Assembly (NCBI GenBank): GCA_036271375.1
Contig: DATBAT010000506.1
Coordinates: 1-37,036 of the forward strand
Direction of reading: 5' to 3'
From: DATBAT01 sp036271375
GTDB lineage: Bacteria > Acidobacteriota > Terriglobia > Terriglobales > Acidobacteriaceae
Length of the DNA stretch: 37,036 bases
The notes under the pieces were generated by a model. The model made no database searches. It had not been told where the DNA came from and saw only the letters and a list, made by a program, of their open reading frames with translations. This document shows, one piece after another, positions 30,883 through 37,036 of the stretch; the first letter of the stretch is position 1, and each line of letters begins with the position of its first letter. A program made the position numbers and the translations under genes.

Positions 30883-31814
30883 TACTTGCTTCCTTTAGCA
30901 TTCGCGCTGTTCGACGGTTTCATTGGCAGAAGGAATGAGAACTTTGCTCCCGCTCCGGCATCGCTTTCCACCCATATCTTGCCGCCCATGCTGTTGACCA
31001 GCCGGCGCGCGATCGCGAGACCCAGCCCCATTCCGTCCGATTGATTTTCGTTCTGCGGTAGGCGGAAGAAGTCGTCGAAAATCTCCATCTGAAATTCTGC
31101 GGGAATTCCCGGACCGGTGTCCGACACGCTCAGTTTCACCGCGTTGGCCACCGATAGCGGCAAGCGGCGCCGCTCCACGCCCGAAGTCTTATTCACGGCG
31201 CGGCGGTCCCACATGTGTGGTTCGGCATGCAGCCAGACGGTTCCGCTGGTCGGCGTGTACTTGGACGCATTCTCCAGAAGATTCGAAACGATGCGCTGAA
31301 CTTTGGCATAATCGAAAGGGAATTCTTTTAACTTGTCATTCGGAAGGAAATAGAGCGCCAGCCCTCTATCTTGAAAGCGCTGCGACCACATGCGGCAAAT
31401 TTCTGACAAGCAAAGATTCAAATCGCCGATCTCGTAGTGCAGCTTGATCTCGCCCGTCTCGAGCACGCTGAACGTCAAGAAGTCTTGAATGAAATGTTCC
31501 AGGCGGTGTCCGCTCGAGTGCATGTCGGCCAGCACTTCACGTTGGCGGTCATTCAAAGGCCCCAGCTTTTCTCCGCGCAGTAACTCAACGTAACCATTCA
31601 AAATGGCCAGCGGAGTTTTCAAATCGTGCGCGGCTGACGCCAGCGCATTCGTGGTTCGCGAATAACGTTCGCGCAACTTGGCGTATTCCGCCGCTAATTT
31701 CTTCGGATCCGTCTCAGGCGCAAGGTTTTGTTCCAGCGCTTCCTGGGAAGGTCCAACCTCAGCCTTGGCGGCACGCGCCACAGGTACACCCGTATTTTCG
31801 GCAGGAAGAACCAT
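30882..31814 (-). CDS. Soluble sensor histidine kinase
   Basis: This 310-residue protein has no membrane helix and no recognisable sensor domain. The first 40 residues look disordered, and a coiled coil (about 38-58) leads directly to the HisKA domain with His63 in AAHDLKTPLAILNGYVELL. The ATPase domain has the N box NLLENASKY, G1 DTGPGIP and G2 GMGLGLAIARRLV, so it is complete. The stop overlaps the response regulator start by one base. The signal must come through a partner protein or the N-terminus. A sigma70-type promoter lies about 70 nt upstream. Confidence 0.93.
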   Translation of the reverse strand: MVLPAENTGVPVARAAKAEVGPSQEALEQNLAPETDPKKLAAEYAKLRERYSRTTNALASAAHDLKTPLAILNGYVELLRGEKLGPLNDRQREVLADMHSSGHRLEHFIQDFLTFSVLETGEIKLHYEIGDLNLCLSEICRMWSQRFQDRGLALYFLPNDKLKEFPFDYAKVQRIVSNLLENASKYTPTSGTVWLHAEPHMWDRRAVNKTSGVERRRLPLSVANAVKLSVSDTGPGIPAEFQMEIFDDFFRLPQNENQSDGMGLGLAIARRLVNSMGGKIWVESDAGAGAKFSFLLPMKPSNSANAKGSK

Positions 31815-31863
31815 AGATTTGTATCGATGTTTGGCTTACTACCAGAGGGAGGGAACTGCTGAA

Positions 31864-31879
31864 ACGTCCTTTGGGACGT
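31864..31879. promoter_or_regulatory. ACGTCC/GGACGT palindrome at the kinase operon start site
   Basis: ACGTCC (31864-31869) and GGACGT (31874-31879) are a perfect 6-bp inverted repeat around four bases. It falls at the position expected for the first transcribed bases downstream of the promoter at 31886-31913, so a repressor bound here would block the operon. It could instead be a short leader hairpin. Confidence 0.4.
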
Positions 31880-31885
31880 AGGCAA

Positions 31886-31913
31886 AGTATGACAGAATTT
31901 TTCTTCATGTCAA
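31886..31913 (-). promoter_or_regulatory. Sigma70-type promoter of the kinase/response-regulator operon
   Basis: On the minus strand TTGACA (31908-31913, a perfect -35) is followed after 16 bp by CATACT (31886-31891, four of six matches to TATAAT). The expected start site is near 31879, about 65 nt before the kinase ATG. Confidence 0.6.
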
Positions 31914-31914
31914 C

Positions 31915-32150
31915 GAGAAATGACTACGGTTTTAGCCTTCTAGGTAAAACTTTTGCACTTGTAAGTTGTTGATAAGTTTAGGAAAAATCGGTAACCGCCG
32001 AAAGCATGGGGCCAACGTAACCGCCGTGTTGGTTGGGATACGCGGAATACAGGCAGTACACCCGGTTTCGTCCGTTTTGCACCGAATGTGTTTGATAATT
32101 GGCATCGCAGATGCTCAGAATCAAGTCGAGTTCAGAACTACGAGGACCGA
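31915..32150. other. Spacer before the PilZ gene, with a 10-bp direct repeat
   Basis: No gene is convincing here. GTAACCGCCG occurs twice, at 31991-32000 and 32017-32026, and CCAAC/GTTGG next to the second copy can form a small stem. The 26-bp period (about 2.5 helical turns) could suit a regulator site upstream of the PilZ gene. A c-di-GMP riboswitch was looked for because of the PilZ gene, but the conserved aptamer bases are missing. Confidence 0.4.
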
Positions 32151-32483
32151 TTGCCCAGAAAAAAACTCCCCCAGGAACGCCGTAAGTGGCAGCGCTTGCC
32201 ACTAGCCGTCCCCGTTTTTATTCGTTGTAGCGACAAAGCCGGAAACGAAACTCTCGAATTTGCCACTGCGGTCAACGTCTCCGCAGGTGGAATGCTCGTG
32301 GCCGTACGCCGCATGCTTCCAGCCTCTGTGCAGTATTCGCTCGAAATTCCCAGCGCCCCCATGCCCGACTCCGAAATCCTGGCTAAGAGCTCGCGGAAGC
32401 TGCGGGCGCATTCCGTGCGAGTGGTTCACGCCAAAGACCACCACTTACTGGGCCTGAAATTCTCGCGTGCTTTGCTGCTCTAG
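32151..32483 (+). CDS. Single-domain PilZ protein
   Basis: This 110-residue protein is one PilZ domain, the common receptor fold for cyclic di-GMP. RKWQR (11-15) supplies the RxxxR motif and NVSAGG (42-47) the NxSxxG motif, so both ligand-binding parts are intact. The rest reads as the expected beta barrel ending in HHLLGLKFSRALL. The TTG at 32151 was chosen because GAGG lies a few bases upstream (32142-32145); an earlier GTG at 32088 is open but has no ribosome site. It sits between two sigma54 activator genes, suggesting a signalling neighbourhood. Confidence 0.87.
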   Translation: MPRKKLPQERRKWQRLPLAVPVFIRCSDKAGNETLEFATAVNVSAGGMLVAVRRMLPASVQYSLEIPSAPMPDSEILAKSSRKLRAHSVRVVHAKDHHLLGLKFSRALLL

Positions 32484-32680
32484 CCCTTCCCGCAAGTCAT
32501 TGTGAAAAGGGCAAGTTCCTTCTTCTATGTGAAAATGTTTTCCCTTTTTGCCCTGCTCCATCCGGTTGTGCAGCCTACCCAGGTTACTTTCGCTTGCAGA
32601 CCTACCCGAATGGGCTAACCCGCGTTAAACAAAACCAGTTACGCTGATCTGCCCCGCTGTGTGCAGCAGTGTGCGAGGTT

Positions 32681-32696
32681 TGGCGTTATGGATGCA
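32681..32696 (+). promoter_or_regulatory. Candidate sigma54 promoter of the second activator gene
   Basis: TGGCGTTATGGATGCA fits the TGGCAC-N5-TTGCA pattern with GG and GC ten bases apart and three mismatches. It would start transcription near 32708, just before the activator gene. Autoregulation by a sigma54 activator would be natural, but matches of this quality occur by chance. Confidence 0.3.
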
Positions 32697-32710
32697 CATT
32701 GCTAGTCGCT

Positions 32711-33805
32711 ATGGGATCAGTAAATTACAAAATGCCGAGTGTACCTTCGAATCCGGTTAGCGCTTTAGTCCAGGCTTTGGGTGAGTTTCCCCCGGAGGCC
32801 GTAGTTTTTGGCAAATCGGAAGCCATGCAGGCGGTTCGTGAACGCCTCACCAAAGTCGCTGCTGCCAATGTCCCGGTACTAATCCAGGGCGAAAGCGGCA
32901 CGGGCAAGGACATCATTGCCCGCATGGTGCACACCCTTTCTCCTTGGAAAACCGGGCCCTTCGTCAAAGTCAATTGCCCGGCCATACCCGGAACCTTGCT
33001 CGAGAGTGAACTCTTCGGCTACGAGCGCGGCGCCTTCACCGGAGCCTACGGCTCTAAGCCCGGACGCGTCGAAATGGCGCACCGCGGCACGTTGTTTCTG
33101 GACGAGATTTCCGAACTCGATCCGGCGTTGCAATCGAAACTCTTGCAACTTCTGCAGGACGGACAGTTCTGCCGCATCGGAGCGCAGGAAGACAAGAAAG
33201 TGGAAGTTCGCATCGTCTGTGCCACCAATCGGAATCTGGAAGTTGAAATCGAAGGTGGGACTTTCCGTCAGGACTTGTTCTACCGCATCAACGTGGTGAA
33301 CCTGCATCTGCCGCCACTTCGCGAACGCCGTGGCGATGTAGCAGATCTGGTCACCTATTTCTTGGAATACTACAATCGCAAATATAACTGCCGCGCCCGC
33401 GTTCTCTCGGCCGAGACGATGGGAGTTTTGCAGAAATATCACTGGCCAGGAAACATCCGCGAACTGGAAAACCTTATCAAGCGCTATGTGATCCTGGGCA
33501 ACGAAGAGGTCATCGCCTCAGATCTGGTCGCGAAAGAGCCGGAATACGCAGGACCCGAGATCGACTACGACGGCCCAATTAGCCTGAAGAAGCTGACCCG
33601 TCAGGCTGTCCGCCAACTTGAGCGTAAGGTCATCCTGAAAGTTCTTCAGATGCACCACTGGAACCGCAAGCAAGCTGCCCGCACTTTAGGGATCAGCTAT
33701 CGCGCTCTGCTCTATAAGATCCGCGAAGCAGGCCTGCCTCCGAACCGCACGTCACGAAAACCCGTAGCGGCCGTGGGAGCAGAAAACCTTCCCGCCGCCG
33801 ACTAA
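32711..33805 (+). CDS. Sigma54-dependent activator without receiver domain
   Basis: This 364-residue protein starts, after about 30 residues, straight with the AAA+ domain. It has Walker A GESGTGKD (60-67), GAFTGA (107-112) for sigma54 contact, Walker B GTLFLDEISEL and the arginine-finger region LRERRGD. A Fis-type DNA-binding helix-turn-helix (HWNRKQAARTLGISYRALLY) ends it, closely like that of the response regulator at 29476-30882. It has no receiver, PAS or GAF domain, so activity may be set by amount or by a partner. The start is uncertain: ATG at 32711, ATG at 32732, or a longer frame from 32669. None has a good ribosome site. Confidence 0.9.
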   Translation: MGSVNYKMPSVPSNPVSALVQALGEFPPEAVVFGKSEAMQAVRERLTKVAAANVPVLIQGESGTGKDIIARMVHTLSPWKTGPFVKVNCPAIPGTLLESELFGYERGAFTGAYGSKPGRVEMAHRGTLFLDEISELDPALQSKLLQLLQDGQFCRIGAQEDKKVEVRIVCATNRNLEVEIEGGTFRQDLFYRINVVNLHLPPLRERRGDVADLVTYFLEYYNRKYNCRARVLSAETMGVLQKYHWPGNIRELENLIKRYVILGNEEVIASDLVAKEPEYAGPEIDYDGPISLKKLTRQAVRQLERKVILKVLQMHHWNRKQAARTLGISYRALLYKIREAGLPPNRTSRKPVAAVGAENLPAAD

Positions 33806-33818
33806 CGCCCAAAATACC

Positions 33819-33863
33819 CGCGGACACGAATACAGGAATCTAGTACCTGTATTCGTGTCCGCG
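33819..33863. terminator. Perfect 18-bp inverted repeat between convergent genes
   Basis: CGCGGACACGAATACAGG (33819-33836) pairs perfectly with CCTGTATTCGTGTCCGCG (33846-33863) around nine bases. The right arm lies inside the end of the minus-strand acyltransferase gene and encodes its last residues, HEYRY, and the loop carries the stop. There is no T run, so it is an imperfect intrinsic terminator, but the stem is strong enough to stop or protect both convergent messages. Confidence 0.75.
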
Positions 33864-34997
33864 CTTTACCATCGGCTTCTCAAAGAAATGCCATGAGGCC
33901 GCCGCCAACATAATCGCGACTGCGATACCTAGCAGTGGCGTTCCGATCTCAACTGCAGCCGTGGGCCTCCATCCGGCCCGCATTACTACAATCTTTAAGG
34001 CAATGATCGTCAGGCGATGGAACAGGTATGTGCCATAAGCGATCGTGCCCAGCCCCGTCATCAGGCGATTGCAAAACACCGCTTTTACGAATACATCTTC
34101 CTGGCTGACCGCAATCAACAGCAACAAAGCATAAAACAAACCTAGAACCGAATATTCCAGTCCGAAGAACGGATTTAAGAGGAGTTCATAAGAATTCCCG
34201 GCTACACAAAGAATGCCAGCGAACATTGTCGCGGCCATTACGTAGAGATTCCTTCTGTGCCGATTTAAGAAACTCCTTCCGCGTTCCTCTCTCACTAACA
34301 GAGCGCAAAGTACACCCATCCCCAGAGCGTCAGCACGGCACGGCATGAGCACATAGCTGGAAAAAGCTCCGTTTGGCGTGAACCGAATCAGGATCACACG
34401 CAATAGCGCAGAAGCGACGATCAGCCCGGCCACCAGATACCAGAGGCGCCTCCTGCTCACGTTGCGAATGATGGGAGGGAGCGTAAGGTAAAACTGTTCT
34501 TCAATCGCCAACGACCAGGTGACGGCGAAACCGCCACCGCTGAATATTCCGGCGAATGCCATCCCGATATTTTGAGTGAATGTCGCGAATGTCCAAGTCG
34601 CAACCGGCCCGTCGAACAGGCCGCTCCATGCCGGCGAAACCCACCCCACATTGAGCGACTTCAGAAGCAGCCAACAGGGAACGAGCACGGCAAAATACAG
34701 TGGCAGAATCCGATGAGCACGGCGTACGTAGAACGTCCGGTAATATCTCGGCGACTCTTGCGCGTCGAGTAGGATGCCTCCGATTAAGAAACCGGAGAGC
34801 ACGAAAAACAAATCGACTCCGCTCCACCCAATTGAACCGAGGCTAAGAACCCTTTGCAAAATGGGATGGTGCTGAAAATGGAAATTGAAAACCGAGTGCC
34901 ACAACAGAACCAGCAGGATCGCGAGTCCGCGCAACCCGTCGAGAGCAGGGATCCTCCCCGCTGCAAGATTTCCGAGATTATTTGCGGCCGGTTTCAT
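33840..34997 (-). CDS. OafA/YrhL-type membrane acyltransferase (acyltransferase 3 family)
   Basis: This 385-residue protein has about ten membrane helices. It opens with the family hallmark RIPALDGLRGLAILLVLLWH, with the intramembrane His34. GVDLFFVLSGFLIGGIL and YYRTFYVRRAHRILPLYF, the second and third conserved blocks, follow. AIEEQFYL lies near residue 165. Members acetylate or acylate surface sugars, such as O-antigen and exopolysaccharide. Unlike OafA it lacks a C-terminal SGNH domain. The stop lies within the 18-bp inverted repeat. It is divergent from the PEP-CTERM gene. Confidence 0.9.
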   Translation of the reverse strand: MKPAANNLGNLAAGRIPALDGLRGLAILLVLLWHSVFNFHFQHHPILQRVLSLGSIGWSGVDLFFVLSGFLIGGILLDAQESPRYYRTFYVRRAHRILPLYFAVLVPCWLLLKSLNVGWVSPAWSGLFDGPVATWTFATFTQNIGMAFAGIFSGGGFAVTWSLAIEEQFYLTLPPIIRNVSRRRLWYLVAGLIVASALLRVILIRFTPNGAFSSYVLMPCRADALGMGVLCALLVREERGRSFLNRHRRNLYVMAATMFAGILCVAGNSYELLLNPFFGLEYSVLGLFYALLLLIAVSQEDVFVKAVFCNRLMTGLGTIAYGTYLFHRLTIIALKIVVMRAGWRPTAAVEIGTPLLGIAVAIMLAAASWHFFEKPMVKRGHEYRY

Positions 34998-35202
34998 TTG
35001 GCGTAGAGGTTCGAGAATAGCAAATCAACGGAAGCTGTCCCGGACCGGATCGGGAGCCGTTCCAAGAACGAGTGCGAATCGACCAAAGGGCTCGGGTTAG
35101 GCTGAAATTGGCAGGCAATCTGCCGTAGTTGAGTCGAATGCGCTGCTGGATCCCGTTAACTCTTTCAGCGCCTATTCACTTCAGCTAGACGAGGAAAATC
35201 CA

Positions 35203-35811
35203 ATGGGAAAAATGCTGCTTCTTCTTGCTGCCACTGCGCTCTTGTTGCCTAGCAACGTTCGGGCTGACAGTTCAGTAAACTTTTTTTTCCGGGGCGGTAC
35301 TCTGGTCGTCACAGACAATGGTTTATCTCTTACCTCTCCGTTCACAATTCTCACGGGCTTTGGCGGTCCTCCATTAAGTGGTCCGGATCTTGGCACCGTC
35401 AGTTTTACTACCGCCCCTCTCCAGAGTGGAACCCCCGAAGCTGGGGTGTTTCTTCCAGGGGGCACATTCACCGTTACCGGTAGCGGTAATAGCGGCGTTC
35501 CCGCAGGCGTGCTGTTTAGCGGAACGTTTAACCAGCGGTCGGGATGGACTACGTACACTCTCCCCGATGGTTCCTTTCACCATGTGCTTCACGGTGTGCT
35601 GGACGGAACCTGGATGGGTACCACCCCACTCACCAACATCCCGATGGTTTTTACAGACGACACTCCAAGCCCCTCTTTTTCTTCCCCCGGACAATATCTG
35701 CATGGGAGCGTATTGTTTCCCATTTCCGTTCCTGAGCCTGCATCCCTTTCATTTCTGATCATGGGAGCTGTGGGCTTGGCAGGAGCGGTGGTCGCCAAAT
35801 CGAAGTCCTGA
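35203..35811 (+). CDS. PEP-CTERM sorting-signal exported protein
   Basis: This 202-residue protein has a signal peptide (MGKMLLLLAATALLLPSNVRA). It ends in a PEP-CTERM anchor: VPEPASL at 176-182, a hydrophobic helix LSFLIMGAVGLAGAVV and a short basic tail KSKS. Such proteins are processed by exosortase and sent to the surface or an exopolysaccharide matrix. The body is Gly/Ser/Thr-rich beta-strand sequence without a known domain. GAGGA before the ATG supports the start. No exosortase gene is in this window. A hairpin (GGGATGTCCG/CGGACATTCCC at 35871-35893) follows the gene. Confidence 0.88.
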   Translation: MGKMLLLLAATALLLPSNVRADSSVNFFFRGGTLVVTDNGLSLTSPFTILTGFGGPPLSGPDLGTVSFTTAPLQSGTPEAGVFLPGGTFTVTGSGNSGVPAGVLFSGTFNQRSGWTTYTLPDGSFHHVLHGVLDGTWMGTTPLTNIPMVFTDDTPSPSFSSPGQYLHGSVLFPISVPEPASLSFLIMGAVGLAGAVVAKSKS

Positions 35812-36162
35812 ACTGAAGCGATCACGGTTCTCCCGAAACGAATCTTTTTGTCCCATTTCCTTTGAGATCGGGGATGTCCGCCCGGACATTCCCGTCTCCA
35901 TGATGTGCTAAGTGTTGACCCACATGTACTAGTGGGTAGGGTAGATAGTTGACAGGAATAAAGTACCAATCTAATTTTGATACACATTTTCAGGACGCGC
36001 CCTTCAGCGAACTAGCCACTTCCTAGTGCCTCGCCGAATCCGAGGCCGGTTTTTATTTCCTTGTGATCGCTCGGGGTATAGGCCCGGCATTCCCTTCTGG
36101 CCGACGGTTCTTAAATAAAAATTCCGCCTCTCCACGAGGAGAGACGACAAAGAGGCTGTACC
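35812..36162. other. 350-bp noncoding region upstream of the Ig-repeat gene, with several stems
   Basis: No gene is supported. A stem at 35871-35893 probably ends the PEP-CTERM message. ACCCAC/GTGGGT lies at 35918-35937. GCCTCG/CGAGGC at 36028-36046, followed by GGTTTTTA, looks like an intrinsic terminator or attenuator on the plus strand. CTCTCC/GGAGAG lies at 36128-36143 near the next gene. With the promoter at 35949-35977 the Ig-repeat gene would have a structured leader of about 180 nt. Confidence 0.5.
35949..35977 (+). promoter_or_regulatory. Candidate sigma70 promoter for the Ig-repeat protein gene
   Basis: TTGACA (35949-35954) is followed after 17 bp by TAATTT (35972-35977), a weak -10 in AT-rich surroundings. 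The perfect -35 and spacing make it plausible. A terminator-like stem at 36028-36046 lies between it and the gene. Confidence 0.4.
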
Positions 36163-37036
36163 GTGAGAAAGTCCCTCCCCCGACTTGCTACGCTCCTCGT
36201 TTGCCTTGCCATTTTTCTGGCCTCTGCCGGAATTCAATCCCTTTTTGCCCAGGCGGCAACACCTGTCAGTGTGACGGTAACGCCAGGGACTGCCTCTTTG
36301 ACGGGGGGTGGCACACGGCAACTTACGGCAACGGTCTCGAATACCGCAAATACTGCGGTGACGTGGTTGGTGAACGGAGTCACGGGCGGCAACGCCTCGC
36401 TGGGAACCGTTTCGGCCACAGGCTTGTTCACGGCGCCTGCGTTAATTCCGTTCAACGTTGTGCGTGTAGTAATGGCGGTATCGCAAGCGGATGGCACCAA
36501 GAGTGGAAGTGCCAACCTCAGTTTGTTGGCTGTGAATTTGAGCTTGACTCCGGGTTCCGTCACTCTGATCGATCAGCAAACCCAGCAGTTCACCGCTACA
36601 GTGACTAATACCGCAAACACTGCGGTGACTTGGATGGTCAACGGAGTGGAAGGTGGGAGTGCGGTTACGGGAACCATCTCGGCACAGGGCATCTACACCG
36701 CTCCGATCATCGGGCCGGCAATCACTGCGGTAACGGTGAAAGCAGTTCCGCAAGCGGACCCCACCAAGGTTGTTAGTGCTCAGGTCATTCTAAAAGGGAT
36801 CGTCATAACGGTTGCTCCAACGGCGGTAAGCCTGCCGGGGGGAAGCAAGCAGCAGTTCACCGCTACGCTGGAGAACGCTCCAAATGCGGGCGTCAACTGG
36901 TATGTCAACGGAATCGCCGGCGGGAACGCGACCGTCGGGACGATCTCGACGGGCGGCCTGTACACCGCGCCGACCGGAGCGGGGCAGCACACGATCACCG
37001 CGACGAGCGGGAGCTTGACGTCGAACGTGACCGTGT
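36163..37036 (+). CDS. Secreted protein with tandem Ig-like (Big-type) repeats, 5' part only
   Basis: The frame is open from the GTG at 36163 to the window end, giving at least 291 residues. AGAGG lies seven nt before the start. A signal peptide (MRKSLPRLATLLVCLAIFLA, cleaved near FAQA) is followed by repeats of roughly 88 residues. Three are visible, each with a QQFTATV-type strand, an AVTWxVNGVxGG segment and a GTISxxGxYTAP block. This pattern is common in very large secreted or cell-surface proteins of Acidobacteria, which may have many more repeats. The function is unknown; adhesion or matrix binding is the usual guess. The missing 3' end may hold a catalytic or anchoring domain. Confidence 0.85.
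   Translation, partial: MRKSLPRLATLLVCLAIFLASAGIQSLFAQAATPVSVTVTPGTASLTGGGTRQLTATVSNTANTAVTWLVNGVTGGNASLGTVSATGLFTAPALIPFNVVRVVMAVSQADGTKSGSANLSLLAVNLSLTPGSVTLIDQQTQQFTATVTNTANTAVTWMVNGVEGGSAVTGTISAQGIYTAPIIGPAITAVTVKAVPQADPTKVVSAQVILKGIVITVAPTAVSLPGGSKQQFTATLENAPNAGVNWYVNGIAGGNATVGTISTGGLYTAPTGAGQHTITATSGSLTSNVTV

Noticed and set aside
31980..32087. Possible c-di-GMP-I riboswitch before the PilZ gene
   Set aside because: The GAAA loop and GGxACGCAAAGCC-type core are not present in order; only scattered similarity is seen.
31978..32202. 74-residue minus-strand frame upstream of the PilZ gene
   Set aside because: It overlaps the PilZ start and the direct repeat, has no ribosome site and no family resemblance.
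1..37036. tRNA, rRNA, CRISPR array, prophage or insertion sequence
   Set aside because: No T-arm-like motif in a cloverleaf context, no spaced direct-repeat array and no transposase or phage protein was found by reading both strands.

Overview
The window is a bacterial chromosome segment with moderately high GC, dense genes and short intergenic gaps. The gene set suggests an Acidobacteriota member of the Terriglobia/Koribacter type. Supporting signs are a nuo locus running into a partial F-type ATP synthase locus, menaquinone synthesis through MqnD, a PEP-CTERM exported protein, an Ig-like-repeat secreted protein, frequent TTG/GTG starts behind GAGG-type ribosome sites, and many repetitive intergenic spacers. 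The assignment is inferred from gene content only.

Region 1 (1-6050) is bioenergetic. nuoM and nuoN, the end of a complex I operon, run into an AtpZ-like gene, a predicted PD-(D/E)XK nuclease, an AtpI-like gene, atpB and atpE, and end at a strong bidirectional terminator. No F1 gene or b subunit is present, so the ATP synthase genes are split. The c subunit carries most ligands of the Na+-binding site.

Region 2 (6050-12540) holds a very large HEAT/PilZ protein on the minus strand with a probable ATT start, a small MmcB-like PD-(D/E)XK protein, a secreted alpha/beta hydrolase and a GT39-type membrane glycosyltransferase.

Region 3 (12540-21640) holds the replication/repair operon dnaX-ybaB-recR, a STAS anti-anti-sigma protein, an alkyltransferase-like (ATL) repair protein, a secreted M49-type metallopeptidase, and an operon of a 39-residue membrane protein, bioY and mqnD. 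An acyltransferase precedes the divergent FecR region. Two structured repeat families sit in these gaps.

Region 4 (21640-29480) holds a FecR-domain exported protein, the cell-shape operon mreBCD, a TPR lipoprotein meeting it tail to tail, and a PQQ-type beta-propeller exported protein.

Region 5 (29480-37036) is regulatory and surface-related. It has a soluble histidine kinase with an NtrC-type sigma54 activator (translationally coupled), a small PilZ protein, a second sigma54 activator without receiver, an OafA-type acyltransferase, a PEP-CTERM protein, and the 5' part of a secreted protein with about 88-residue Ig-like repeats that runs off the window.

No rRNA, tRNA, CRISPR array, transposase or prophage gene was recognised. 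The most unusual features are the degenerate 7-8-bp-period repeats and palindromic elements in the spacers, the nuclease gene inside the atp locus, the Na+-site-like AtpE, the ATT start, and the 39-residue gene in front of bioY.
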